Source of the DNA: Alistipes sp.
GTDB taxonomy: Bacteria > Bacteroidota > Bacteroidia > Bacteroidales > Rikenellaceae
Length of the DNA: 19,740 nt
Direction of reading: 5' to 3'
Assembly: GCA_020026335.1 (NCBI GenBank)
Contig: JAHHQO010000020.1
Location: 1 to 19,740, forward strand
Below, in pieces: positions 1 to 7,040 of this stretch. Position 1 is the first letter of the stretch, and every line of letters starts with the position of its first letter. The position numbers and the translations under genes were made by a program. The notes beneath the pieces were generated by a model that saw nothing but the letters and a program-made list of their open reading frames with translations, was not told the origin of the DNA and did not search any database.

Positions 1-316
1 GGGAGGGGGCGTGGGAGGACGGCGAAAGATAGAATGGAGAGGTGAACTGAAAGGGAAGCGGTCGGAGTGGACTGGCAAGTAGGGACGGAGAAAAGAATGG
101 TTAGGCAGACAGAGCGAGGACGGTTCGGAGGAAAGAACGATTGGGCGGACAGGGCGCGGACGGTTCGAGAGGAGCAGTTGCAGTGAGACGGCGAGGGTGG
201 ACGGTTCGGGACGGGGTGAAGACAGGGAAGACAGGGGCAGGCGGTAGCGGAGCAACCCGAAAGCAATTCGGGAGAAAACCCGGAAGCAACTCTTGCAAAA
301 TTCAGGACGTCCCCAC
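1..316. other. Gene-free stretch at the left edge
   Basis: No open frame here looks like a protein: the frames are short, low in complexity and rich in Arg, Gly or Pro as expected from G/A-rich DNA. The only structure I see is the degenerate array at 17-240. The stretch lies beyond the terminator of the yebC homologue, so it is probably untranslated spacer. The gene to the left lies outside the window. Confidence 0.6.
17..240. repeat. Degenerate purine-rich tandem array, unit about 40 bp
   Basis: Units beginning with GGACGG occur at 17, 83, 118, 158 and 199. The last three share the longer start GGACGGTTCG and are spaced 40 and 41 bases apart. The units at 83 and 118 also resemble each other downstream (for example GGCAGACAG against GGCGGACAG). 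The plus strand is strongly G/A-rich throughout. No credible gene overlaps the array; the open frames across it have no recognisable protein features. The outer limits are approximate, and the function is unknown. Confidence 0.5.
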
Positions 317-360
317 AAAAAATATAGAGGGTGTAACCGACTTTCGTCAGCCACACCCTC
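317..360 (-). terminator. Rho-independent terminator of yebC
   Basis: Read on the minus strand, bases 360-327 form a 15-bp stem closed by a GAAA tetraloop, with outer arms GAGGGTGT and ACACCCTC and an inner part containing several G-T pairs. A run of six T follows (plus-strand A at 317-322). It lies about 45 bases after the yebC stop codon. Confidence 0.85.
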
Positions 361-404
361 CGATTAGCAAAAAGAAAAATTTTCTGATTATGACGCGGCA
401 GGGA

Positions 405-1139
405 TTACTCCTCCTCGTCCTCGTCTACCTCCTTCATGTTGTGGTAGACATTGGTGACGTCCTCGTCCTCCTCCAGACGCTCAACGAGCTTCTCGATGGA
501 CTCGCGTCCCTCTTTATCGAGCTCCTTGGTATCCATAGGTACGTACTCGGCCTCACCCGATACAATCTCGTAGCCTTTGTCGTCCAACCACTTCTGAATG
601 GCACCGAAGTTCTCGTAGGCTGCCGATACAACGATGGCCTCCTCGTCCTGATCGAAGTCCTCGACACCGAGGTCAATCATCTCCAACTCCAACTCTTCGG
701 GGTCGACACCGGCTCCGGGCTTGAACTTGAAGACACACTTATGCTCAAACATAAATGCCACTGAGCCACTGTTGCCCAGCTGACCGCCGCACTTGTTGAA
801 GTGCATACGCACATTGGCAACCGTACGGTTGGTGTTGTCGGTGGCTGTCTCCACGAGGAATGCGATGCCGTGAGCACCATATCCTTCGTAAACAACCTCC
901 TTATAGTCCGAAGAGTCCTTCTCGGTGGCACGCTTGATGGCACGCTCGACGTTCTCCTTGGGCATATTCTCGGCCTTGGCATTCTGGATAAGCAGACGCA
1001 AACGGGTATTCGACGAAGGGTCGGGACCAGCTGCTTTCACAGAAATTTCGATTTCCTTACCAATCTTGGTAAAGACTCTTGCCATGTGACCCCATCGTTT
1101 CAATTTACGCGCTTTGCGGTATTCAAATGCTCTTCCCAT
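405..1139 (-). CDS. yebC: YebC/TACO1 family protein
   Basis: This 244-residue protein begins MGRAFEYRKARK and contains the conserved KxxKEIxxxVKxxGPDPxxNxRLR block near residues 26-50 and the GGxLGNSGSVAFMF block in the middle, both typical of the YebC/TACO1 family. Family members were long annotated as transcriptional regulators. More recent work on the family points to a ribosome-associated role in translating hard motifs such as polyproline. The length matches the usual 240-250 residues. The C-terminus ends in an acidic tail (EVDEDEEE). The start is supported by a TAnnTTTG -7 box about 35 bases upstream. It is a single-gene unit with its own terminator, divergent from tsaC. The family call is secure; the exact cellular role here is inferred. 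Confidence 0.95.
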   Translation of the reverse strand: MGRAFEYRKARKLKRWGHMARVFTKIGKEIEISVKAAGPDPSSNTRLRLLIQNAKAENMPKENVERAIKRATEKDSSDYKEVVYEGYGAHGIAFLVETATDNTNRTVANVRMHFNKCGGQLGNSGSVAFMFEHKCVFKFKPGAGVDPEELELEMIDLGVEDFDQDEEAIVVSAAYENFGAIQKWLDDKGYEIVSGEAEYVPMDTKELDKEGRESIEKLVERLEEDEDVTNVYHNMKEVDEDEEE

Positions 1140-1173
1140 AGTATATTTTTTTATCGATTTTTCTAAAGTGCTA

Positions 1174-1181
1174 CAAAGGTA
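1174..1181 (-). promoter_or_regulatory. Promoter -7 box for yebC
   Basis: The minus strand reads TACCTTTG, an exact match to the Bacteroidota -7 consensus TAnnTTTG. Transcription would start near 1168 and give a leader of about 30 bases before the yebC ATG. A clear -33 TTTG is not visible. Confidence 0.6.
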
Positions 1182-1256
1182 TAAAATAGAACGTGAAAAA
1201 CCTTAAAAAAAATAAATTATCAACACATATATGTGCATGTTTATCCGTAAAAACAG

Positions 1257-1264
1257 TAAATTTG
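1257..1264 (+). promoter_or_regulatory. Promoter -7 box for tsaC
   Basis: TAAATTTG matches the Bacteroidota -7 consensus. It lies downstream of the first in-frame ATG at 1231, so that ATG would not be on the transcript. The box therefore argues for translation starting at 1285 or 1303. Confidence 0.6.
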
Positions 1265-1284
1265 CACATTATATACTCAAAACG

Positions 1285-1863
1285 ATGCAGAAAGAGAGCG
1301 AAATGAAGCGCGAAGCCCGGGAGGCTGCACGCATAATGAAGGAGGGTGGCATCATCCTCTACCCCACCGACACGGTATGGGGAATCGGTTGCGATGCCAC
1401 CAATAAGGAGGCTGTGGAAAAAATCTACAACCTGAAAAGAAGCGTCAATAAAAAGTCGATGCTGGTACTCTGTGCCAATGCCGACATGGTGGTGCGCTAC
1501 ATCAACTCGGCACCCTCGATTGCCTATGAGGTGATGGAGATGTCCACCACACCCCTCACCCTCATTCTTCCGGGTGCGGTGAACGTGGCGGAAAACCTTA
1601 TCCCCGAGGAGGGTACACTGGGCGTGCGAGTTCCCGACCACGCCTTCTGTCAGGAGATGCTGGCCGCCCTGCGCCGTCCCATCGTCTCGACCTCGGCGAA
1701 CATTTCGGGTGGGGAGACCCCCACGGGACTCAACGAGGTGACCCGCGAGATTATCGACGGTGTAGACTATGTGGTCAATCCCCGTTTCGAGGGCAAACCC
1801 ACCCGCAAGGCTTCGTCGATTATCGCCTTCACACAGAGCGGAGAATTTAAAATCATCCGCTAA
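1285..1863 (+). CDS. tsaC: L-threonylcarbamoyladenylate synthase (TsaC/Sua5/YwlC family)
   Basis: This protein of about 192 residues has the YrdC fold signature: GGIILYPTDTVWGIGCDA near residues 21-38, the Lys-Arg nucleotide-binding segment (NLKRSVNKKSM), and the late STSANISG block. It makes threonylcarbamoyl-AMP from threonine, bicarbonate and ATP, the first step of the t6A modification on ANN-decoding tRNAs. It is the short TsaC-like form without the extra C-terminal Sua5 domain. An in-frame ATG at 1231 exists, but the TAAATTTG promoter box at 1257-1264 lies inside that extension, so I start at 1285; the ATG at 1303 (MKREAREAAR) is also possible. The thioesterase gene starts three bases after the stop, so the two are co-transcribed. 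Confidence 0.9.
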   Translation: MQKESEMKREAREAARIMKEGGIILYPTDTVWGIGCDATNKEAVEKIYNLKRSVNKKSMLVLCANADMVVRYINSAPSIAYEVMEMSTTPLTLILPGAVNVAENLIPEEGTLGVRVPDHAFCQEMLAALRRPIVSTSANISGGETPTGLNEVTREIIDGVDYVVNPRFEGKPTRKASSIIAFTQSGEFKIIR

Positions 1864-1866
1864 TCC

Positions 1867-2262
1867 ATGGCACGCACCATCAAGACACGCATACAGCCGC
1901 GTTTTGCCGACTTCGACATCTTCCACCACGCCAACAACGTGTCGCAGCAGAGTTTCCTCGATGTGGGTAAAATCGACTACTACTCCCAATTGCTGGGTGC
2001 CGAGATGCTGTCGGGCGACATCCGTGTGGTGAACGTATCGACCTCGACCTCTTTTCTGGGTCAGATACGCATGCACGACACCATCGATGTGACCACCTCC
2101 TGCGAGAAGGTCGGCAACAAGAGCATAACCCTCCGTCAGCAGATTTTGGTGGGCGATGAGGTGCGCACCGAGAGCAGCACCGTGATGGTGGTCTTCGACT
2201 ACCACGCACAGCAGAGTTGCGAAGTGCCGCAGGAGTGGCGCGACCTTCTCCTCGCCGACTAA
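1867..2262 (+). CDS. Hot-dog fold acyl-CoA thioesterase (4HBT/YbgC-like)
   Basis: This 131-residue protein has the 4-hydroxybenzoyl-CoA thioesterase pattern RFADFDIFHHANN at residues 12-24, corresponding to the usual YxDTDxxGHVNN motif with Asp15 or Asp17 as candidate catalytic residue. The middle contains the expected strand and helix order of a single hot-dog domain. It probably hydrolyses an acyl-CoA thioester in the cytoplasm; the substrate cannot be read from the sequence. The second His (FHH) in place of the more common GH is a small deviation. It is the second gene of the tsaC operon, three bases behind it, and the operon ends at the shared terminator near 2400. The family call is firm and the specific reaction is inferred. 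Confidence 0.85.
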   Translation: MARTIKTRIQPRFADFDIFHHANNVSQQSFLDVGKIDYYSQLLGAEMLSGDIRVVNVSTSTSFLGQIRMHDTIDVTTSCEKVGNKSITLRQQILVGDEVRTESSTVMVVFDYHAQQSCEVPQEWRDLLLAD

Positions 2263-2372
2263 AGAGAGGGCGAAAGAGGGCTGACAGGAGCAGAAGAACT
2301 GCCACCACGCAGGGGAACGGCAACAAAAAAGGAGGGCAAACCTATCCCCTCAACCGTCACCCCGACAACCAT

Positions 2373-2413
2373 TAAAAAAAAGAGAGAACCGCTATATACG
2401 GTTCTCTCTTTTT
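2373..2413. terminator. Bidirectional terminator between the thioesterase and cca
   Basis: The arms AGAGAGAACCG (2381-2391) and CGGTTCTCTCT (2399-2409) pair perfectly over 11 bp with a seven-base loop. A T run follows on the plus strand and an A run precedes the stem, giving a T run for the minus strand. It serves both convergent units. The rest of the 2263-2442 gap shows no other feature. Confidence 0.9.
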
Positions 2414-2442
2414 ATGTATGTAATCCGCTGTCGGACAACGCT

Positions 2443-3843
2443 CTACTTCTGACGTTTGACGAGTCCCTGCTCGGCAGCCAGATGCTCCATCAGGGCGTAG
2501 GCGGCATCGTAATCGTTGGGAATATCGCCGTCCAGAATGGCGTTCTTGATGGCCTCCTTGATGTCGCCAATCACGCGACAGGGGCGGATGTCGTAGGTTT
2601 CCATGATGATTTCACCCGTGATGGGGGGCTGGAAGTTGCGGATACGGTCGCGCTCCTCCAAATCCTTCATCTTGCGGCGCACCAGCTCGAAGTTTGCCAT
2701 AAAACGCTTCACCTTGGCATCTATGCCCGAGGTGATGTCCGCCTCGCAGAGGGTCATCAGTGCATCGACATCGTCACCTGCCTCGAAGAGCAGACGGCGC
2801 ACTGCCGAGTCGGTCACCATATCCTCCGAGAGAATGATGGGACGCAGATGCAGGAAGACCATCTTCTGCACAAACTTCATGTGTTCGTTGAGCGGCAGCT
2901 TGAGCTGTCGGAAAATCTGGGGCACCATCTTCGAGCCGAGCACCTCGTGGCCGTGGAACGTCCACCCCACTTTGGGGTCATAGGCCTTGGTCAGCGGCTT
3001 GGCGATGTCGTGCATGACGGCCGCCCAGCGCAACCACAAATCGTCGGAGCGGCGTGCCACGTTGTCCAGCACCTTGAGGGTGTGGATAAAGTTATCCTTG
3101 TGGGCGTGCTTGCCACGCTTCTCCACCCCCTTGAGACGGTGCATCTCAGGGAAGATGAGCTTCAGCAGACCGGTCATCTCCAGCAGTTCGAAACCGATGG
3201 AGGGAACGGGCGAAAGTACGATTTTGTTGAGTTCGGTGATGATGCGCTCCTTCGACACGATTTTGATACGCTCGGCATTGCGGGCGATGGCATCGAAGGT
3301 CTCCTCCTCGATGGTGAAGCCCAGCTGTGTGGCGAAACGCACGGCACGCATCATGCGCAGGGGGTCATCGGAGAAGGTGATGTCGGGGTCGCACGGGGTG
3401 CGGATGATGCAGTCCTCCAAATCCTCCATACCGTAGAAGGGGTCTACGAGTTGTCCGAAGGTGTCGCCGTTGAGCGACCACGCCAGGGCGTTGATGGTGA
3501 AATCGCGACGACGCTGGTCGTCCTCGATGGTTCCCTCCTCGACATGAGGTTTGCGCGAATCGTGGGAGTAGGACTCCTTGCGCGCACCCACAAATTCCAC
3601 CTCTATGCCTCCGGCGCGCAACATGGCTGTTCCGAAGGTCTTGAAGACCGACACACGGGTGTGGAGCTCACGCCCCAGTGCTTCGGCCACCTCTATACCG
3701 CTGCCCACGACCACCACATCGATATCGGTGGAGGGGCGATGAAGATAATAATCGCGTACATAGCCGCCCACCACAAAGGCCTGAATGCCACGGGCATCGA
3801 CTATGCGCGAGATACGTCTGAAAATGGGATTGGATAATGGCAC
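2443..3843 (-). CDS. cca: CCA tRNA nucleotidyltransferase with HD domain
   Basis: This 466-residue protein adds or repairs the 3' CCA end of tRNAs. The N-terminal polymerase-beta-type head shows VVGGYVRD (residues 24-31) and the metal-binding DID at 40-42, followed by RRDFTINALAW and the RMMRAVRFATQLGF neck segment. An HD phosphohydrolase domain follows, with the MHDIAK motif at His278-Asp279. This domain order is common for the Bacteroidota version of the enzyme, but a poly(A) polymerase of the same superfamily cannot be excluded by eye. The start is a GTG four bases after the stop of the SGNH gene; the GGYVRD motif is close enough to the N-terminus that no later start is plausible. It is the last gene of the pdxJ operon. 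Confidence 0.92.
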   Translation of the reverse strand: MPLSNPIFRRISRIVDARGIQAFVVGGYVRDYYLHRPSTDIDVVVVGSGIEVAEALGRELHTRVSVFKTFGTAMLRAGGIEVEFVGARKESYSHDSRKPHVEEGTIEDDQRRRDFTINALAWSLNGDTFGQLVDPFYGMEDLEDCIIRTPCDPDITFSDDPLRMMRAVRFATQLGFTIEEETFDAIARNAERIKIVSKERIITELNKIVLSPVPSIGFELLEMTGLLKLIFPEMHRLKGVEKRGKHAHKDNFIHTLKVLDNVARRSDDLWLRWAAVMHDIAKPLTKAYDPKVGWTFHGHEVLGSKMVPQIFRQLKLPLNEHMKFVQKMVFLHLRPIILSEDMVTDSAVRRLLFEAGDDVDALMTLCEADITSGIDAKVKRFMANFELVRRKMKDLEERDRIRNFQPPITGEIIMETYDIRPCRVIGDIKEAIKNAILDGDIPNDYDAAYALMEHLAAEQGLVKRQK

Positions 3844-3847
3844 TGCG

Positions 3848-4513
3848 TTATTTCACATAGTTTTTGATGGCATCTCTCCAAATGGTGTAACCCTCACCCA
3901 GCAGGTGGAGTCCGTCATTGGTGTATGCCGCGTTAAGGTCACCGTTGCTATCGACCAGCTCGGCATAGACATCGAGGTAGGCCACGCGGTCCTCGACATT
4001 GCCGCCGCAAAAACCACGAAGCAGGGTGTTCAGCTCCACGATTTGTTCCTTGACCTTGTAGTGGGACTTGAACGTGGTGAACGAACGCCCGTTGACGGGC
4101 AGGACGCTCTGTATGTAGAGTTTGGTCCAGGGTGACTCATTCTGGAAACGCTCCACCAGCTTCATGATGTTGTCATATACCTCTCTGGGTGAGACACCCG
4201 CCGCCAAATCGTTGATGCCAATCATCAGGAACACCTTTTTGGGGTGGCCGGCGATGATGGAATCCAGACGCTCCAGCAACCACGCCGAACGGTCGCCGCT
4301 GATGCCGCGGTTCTTGACGTGGCGGTTGTTGAACAGTTCCGACCACTCGCCGCCATCGGTGATGCTGTTGCCCAGAAAAACGATGTCTTTGGACGAAATG
4401 GGCAGAATGTCGTACAGCGTGGTCTTCTGCTCATGGTAGCCTCCTATTTTTGGTTGGGCAAAGCAGGGCGCGAGAAATGTCAGTGCAGCCAACAAAAGCA
4501 GTATTCGTCTCAT
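3848..4513 (-). CDS. Secreted SGNH/GDSL-family esterase
   Basis: This 221-residue protein has a signal peptide (MRRILLLLAALTFLAPCFAQ) likely cleaved after Ala19. All four SGNH blocks are present: GNSIT with nucleophile Ser50, the block II Gly region (NRGISGD, residues 68-74), GIND with Asn101, and DGLH with Asp200 and His203. It should remove acyl or acetyl groups from a lipid or carbohydrate in the periplasm or outside the cell; the substrate is unknown. Cys17 sits in a near-lipobox (LAPC), but Pro at -1 makes lipidation unlikely. The frame stays open upstream into pdxJ, but that part is pdxJ read out of frame. The gene lies 13 bases after pdxJ and 4 before cca, so it is in their operon without an obvious functional link. 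Confidence 0.88.
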   Translation of the reverse strand: MRRILLLLAALTFLAPCFAQPKIGGYHEQKTTLYDILPISSKDIVFLGNSITDGGEWSELFNNRHVKNRGISGDRSAWLLERLDSIIAGHPKKVFLMIGINDLAAGVSPREVYDNIMKLVERFQNESPWTKLYIQSVLPVNGRSFTTFKSHYKVKEQIVELNTLLRGFCGGNVEDRVAYLDVYAELVDSNGDLNAAYTNDGLHLLGEGYTIWRDAIKNYVK

Positions 4514-4526
4514 GATATACGTTTTT

Positions 4527-5243
4527 TTAAAAGTTAATCTCCCGTTTGTAGAGTTGTACGGTATTCTCCAGACCGTAGTAGAGGGCATCGCTGATAAGGG
4601 CGTGACCGATGGACACCTCATCGACCCACGGGATACGTTCGATGAAGTAGCGCAGATTGACCAGCGAGAGGTCGTGACCGGCATTGAGTCCCAGACCCTG
4701 ACGGCGTGCCTCCTCGGCAGCTGCCACATAGGGGGCGATGGCCTCCTCGCGGTTGTCGGGATAGATGCGGGCGTAGGCCTCGGTGTAGAGCTCCACACGG
4801 TCGGCTCCGCACGCCTTTGCTCCGGCAATCATTTCGGGTACGGGGTCCACGAAAATCGACACGCGTATACCCTTGGAGTGGAATTTGCGGGTCACCTCGG
4901 TGAGGAACTCGCGGTGGCGAACGGTGTCCCAGCCGGCATTCGATGTGATGGCATCGGGTGCATCGGGAACGAGGGTCACCTGTGTGGGAACGACCTCCAG
5001 CACCAAATCGATGAAGCTCTCGATGGGGTTACCCTCGATGTTGAATTCGGTGGAGATGGTCTTCTTCAGCTCTCTCACATCGCTGTAACGAATGTGGCGT
5101 GCATCGGGACGCGGATGTACCGTGATACCCTGTGCACCGAAACCCTCGATGGCTACGGCAGCGGCCGTCACATCGGGTACATTGCCGCCACGCGAATTGC
5201 GTATAACGGCAATCTTATTGATATTTACACTTAATTTTGTCAT
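4527..5243 (-). CDS. pdxJ: Pyridoxine 5'-phosphate synthase
   Basis: This 238-residue protein is a clear PdxJ. It condenses 1-deoxy-xylulose 5-phosphate with 3-amino-2-oxopropyl phosphate to form pyridoxine 5'-phosphate in the DXP-dependent vitamin B6 pathway. Visible marks are the N-terminal LSVNINKIAVIRNSRG segment, the active-site block VHPRPDARHI (His43, Arg45, His50), QVTLVPD in the middle, LNAGHDL, and the C-terminal EVSIGHALISDAL. The length equals the family norm. It is the first gene of a minus-strand operon with the SGNH esterase and cca, and it diverges from nadK with only 112 bases between start codons, so the two promoters probably overlap. Confidence 0.96.
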   Translation of the reverse strand: MTKLSVNINKIAVIRNSRGGNVPDVTAAAVAIEGFGAQGITVHPRPDARHIRYSDVRELKKTISTEFNIEGNPIESFIDLVLEVVPTQVTLVPDAPDAITSNAGWDTVRHREFLTEVTRKFHSKGIRVSIFVDPVPEMIAGAKACGADRVELYTEAYARIYPDNREEAIAPYVAAAEEARRQGLGLNAGHDLSLVNLRYFIERIPWVDEVSIGHALISDALYYGLENTVQLYKREINF

Positions 5244-5251
5244 AAAATAGT

Positions 5252-5259
5252 TATCTTTG
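5252..5259 (+). promoter_or_regulatory. Promoter -7 box for nadK
   Basis: TATCTTTG matches the TAnnTTTG consensus and lies just upstream of the pdxJ start codon on the other strand. It would give nadK a leader of about 90 bases that contains an inverted repeat (CCGCAAG at 5281-5287, CTTGCGG at 5302-5308). A clear -33 element is not visible. Confidence 0.5.
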
Positions 5260-5325
5260 CTTCGGAGGATGTATCCCTACCCGCAAGATTGGAAAAACGG
5301 GCTTGCGGATACGCTTTCGACGTGG

Positions 5326-5333
5326 TAAAGTTA
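5326..5333 (-). promoter_or_regulatory. Possible promoter -7 box for the pdxJ operon
   Basis: The minus strand reads TAACTTTA, one base off the TAnnTTTG consensus. A TTG lies 20 bases upstream and overlaps the nadK start codon, a plausible -33 spacing. If real, the pdxJ leader is about 75 bases and runs through the same inverted repeat as the nadK leader. Confidence 0.3.
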
Positions 5334-5355
5334 CTTATTTTTCGACATTTCGCCA

Positions 5356-6234
5356 ATGAAAATAATACTTTTTTCTCGCAGTCAGCTTCCCCACACCGCC
5401 CCGGCATTGAAGGAGCTGTTCGATGCGATAAACCGTTACGGATTCGATTACGCACTCAACAAAGAGTTTGCCACAGTGGTCGAACAACTGCTCGGACGAC
5501 AGATTCCACAAGAGGAGATCTATGGCGAGCGTATCGGCGAACAACCCGACGATGCGGTGATGGTCTGCTACGGCGGCGACGGCACCCTGCTGGAGGGTAT
5601 CCACCGTCTGGGCAACCGCAAGATTCCGGTGCTGGGCATCAATGCCGGCCACCTCGGATTTCTGACCAGCGCCCACGACAAGAGTTTCGATGAAATATTT
5701 GGCGAGATAGCCTCCGACAGCCTCACCACCGAGCCGCGCTCGATGCTCCAAATCGAGGGCGACTTCCCCACAGAGCCATACTCTCACCTGGCACTCAACG
5801 AGTTTGCCATACAGCGTTACGGTTCGGGCATGATTTCGGTGGAGACCTATGTTGATGGGCAGATGGTCGCCACCTACCACGGTGACGGCGTGATTCTCTC
5901 GACCCCCACAGGCTCGACAGCCTACTCGCTGAGTGCCGGGGGGCCGGTGGTCGCCCCCACCTGCGAGTGCTTCGTCATCTCGCCTCTCGCCCCCCACAAT
6001 CTGACCATGCGTCCCGTGGTCATTCCCGACAGCAGCCGCGTGACCTTCAAGGTCAATACCCGCCACACCGAAGCCACCATTTCGTTCGACGACCGCAGCT
6101 ATCCCATCACCTCGGGAACGACCTTCACCCTGCGCCGCGCCAACCGCAAAATATATCTCTGCGTACCGCACAATATATCATTTTACGACACGTTACGCAA
6201 TAAGATGATGTGGGGTATCGACCCGCGAAGCTGA
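5356..6234 (+). CDS. nadK: NAD kinase
   Basis: This 292-residue protein phosphorylates NAD to NADP. It has the GGDGT motif at residues 73-77, with Asp75 as the catalytic or metal-binding residue, then INAGHLGFL, the LALNEFAI segment that contacts substrate, and GDGVILSTPTGSTAYSLSAG, the most conserved block of the family. The length is normal for bacterial NadK. The start MKIILFSRSQ puts the first Rossmann strand directly at the N-terminus, as usual. It is the first gene of the plus-strand envelope block, followed after 65 bases by uppS, which has its own promoter box. Confidence 0.95.
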   Translation: MKIILFSRSQLPHTAPALKELFDAINRYGFDYALNKEFATVVEQLLGRQIPQEEIYGERIGEQPDDAVMVCYGGDGTLLEGIHRLGNRKIPVLGINAGHLGFLTSAHDKSFDEIFGEIASDSLTTEPRSMLQIEGDFPTEPYSHLALNEFAIQRYGSGMISVETYVDGQMVATYHGDGVILSTPTGSTAYSLSAGGPVVAPTCECFVISPLAPHNLTMRPVVIPDSSRVTFKVNTRHTEATISFDDRSYPITSGTTFTLRRANRKIYLCVPHNISFYDTLRNKMMWGIDPRS

Positions 6235-6285
6235 CGCACCACATTATTTCAAACCAAAAGTTGTTTATTTATAGGTATTTTTAAT

Positions 6286-6293
6286 TATATTTG
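6286..6293 (+). promoter_or_regulatory. Promoter -7 box for uppS
   Basis: TATATTTG is an exact TAnnTTTG match, with a TTG at 6261-6263 as a possible -33 element 22 bases upstream. The box ends only six bases before the uppS ATG at 6300, so the predicted transcript starts at or very close to the start codon. Confidence 0.6.
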
Positions 6294-6299
6294 CACCCT

Positions 6300-7013
6300 A
6301 TGAGCGAACATAATCGTATACCGCAGCACATCGCCATCATCATGGATGGTAACGGCAGATGGGCAGAAAAACACGGCAAGGAACGCTACGAAGGTCACGC
6401 GGCAGGCCTCGAACCTGTACGCATATCGTTGCGTTCGTGTGTCAAATGGGGTGTGAAATACCTCACCCTCTACACTTTCTCCACCGAAAACTGGGGTCGT
6501 CCCCAAAAGGAAGTGGACTCCATCATGGAGCTTTTTTGTCAGAGCGTGGTCAACGAGACCCCCGAACTCAAGCGTCAGGGAGTAAGAGTGACAATGATTG
6601 GAGACAGAAACCGTTTTTCGGAAAAGGTACAGCGTTATCTCGCCCAGATGGAACAGGAAACCGCCCACGGAGAGAACTTGACCCTCATCATGGCCCTCAA
6701 CTACTCTTCGCGTGACGAAATACGCCGCGCCGTGACTCACATCGCCCGCGACACTCAACAGGGACGACTCTCACCCGACGACATCAGCGAAGAGACCATC
6801 TCGCAATACCTCGACACGGCAGAGTATCCCGACCCCGACTTTATCATCCGCACCAGCGGCGAGTGCAGACTCAGCAACTTCCTGCTCTGGCAGGCCTCCT
6901 ATGCCGAGATGTACTTCCCCGAAGTGCTGTGGCCCGATTTCACGGCCGAGGATTTCGACCGCGCCATCGAGGTGTACCAACATCGTGATAGAAGATTCGG
7001 ACTGGTAAAATAA
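6300..7013 (+). CDS. uppS: Isoprenyl transferase (undecaprenyl diphosphate synthase)
   Basis: This 237-residue protein is a cis-prenyltransferase that extends farnesyl diphosphate with isopentenyl diphosphate to make the C55 carrier lipid of cell-wall and glycan synthesis. It shows HIAIIMDGNGRWA at residues 10-22 with the catalytic Asp16, then TLYTFSTENW, and the C-terminal substrate block RTSGExRLSNFLLWQ followed by YAEMYF. An in-frame TTG at 6291 could add three residues, but it lies inside the promoter -7 box; the ATG at 6300 fits the family N-terminus. bamA follows after 27 bases, a common arrangement in Bacteroidota that couples carrier-lipid and outer-membrane assembly genes. Confidence 0.96.
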   Translation: MSEHNRIPQHIAIIMDGNGRWAEKHGKERYEGHAAGLEPVRISLRSCVKWGVKYLTLYTFSTENWGRPQKEVDSIMELFCQSVVNETPELKRQGVRVTMIGDRNRFSEKVQRYLAQMEQETAHGENLTLIMALNYSSRDEIRRAVTHIARDTQQGRLSPDDISEETISQYLDTAEYPDPDFIIRTSGECRLSNFLLWQASYAEMYFPEVLWPDFTAEDFDRAIEVYQHRDRRFGLVK

Positions 7014-7037
7014 ATGAAGTTAAAGATTAGAGTCTAA
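7014..7037 (+). other. Seven-codon mini-ORF between uppS and bamA
   Basis: An ATG directly abuts the uppS stop codon and reads MKLKIRV before a TAA. It is in the same frame as bamA, whose ATG comes one codon after this stop. It may be chance, or it may help ribosomes reinitiate on bamA. Confidence 0.25.
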
Positions 7038-7040
7038 CAG

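Noticed and set aside
141..764. 207-residue plus-strand open frame at the left end
   Set aside because: It runs through the repeat array, the yebC terminator and antisense to yebC; no protein feature supports it.
1231..1284. Longer N-terminus of TsaC from the ATG at 1231
   Set aside because: The TAAATTTG promoter box at 1257-1264 lies within it, and the extra residues do not match the family start.
1171..2205. 344-residue minus-strand open frame opposite tsaC and the thioesterase
   Set aside because: It is the complement of two well-supported genes and spans both, including their junction.
2482..3837. 451-residue plus-strand open frame opposite cca
   Set aside because: The minus strand encodes a complete Cca with catalytic motifs; the plus frame has no recognisable motif and shows antisense composition.
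4514..4828. Upstream extension of the SGNH esterase frame
   Set aside because: This part is pdxJ read in another frame (Arg/Pro/Ser-rich); the signal peptide starting at 4513 marks the true start.
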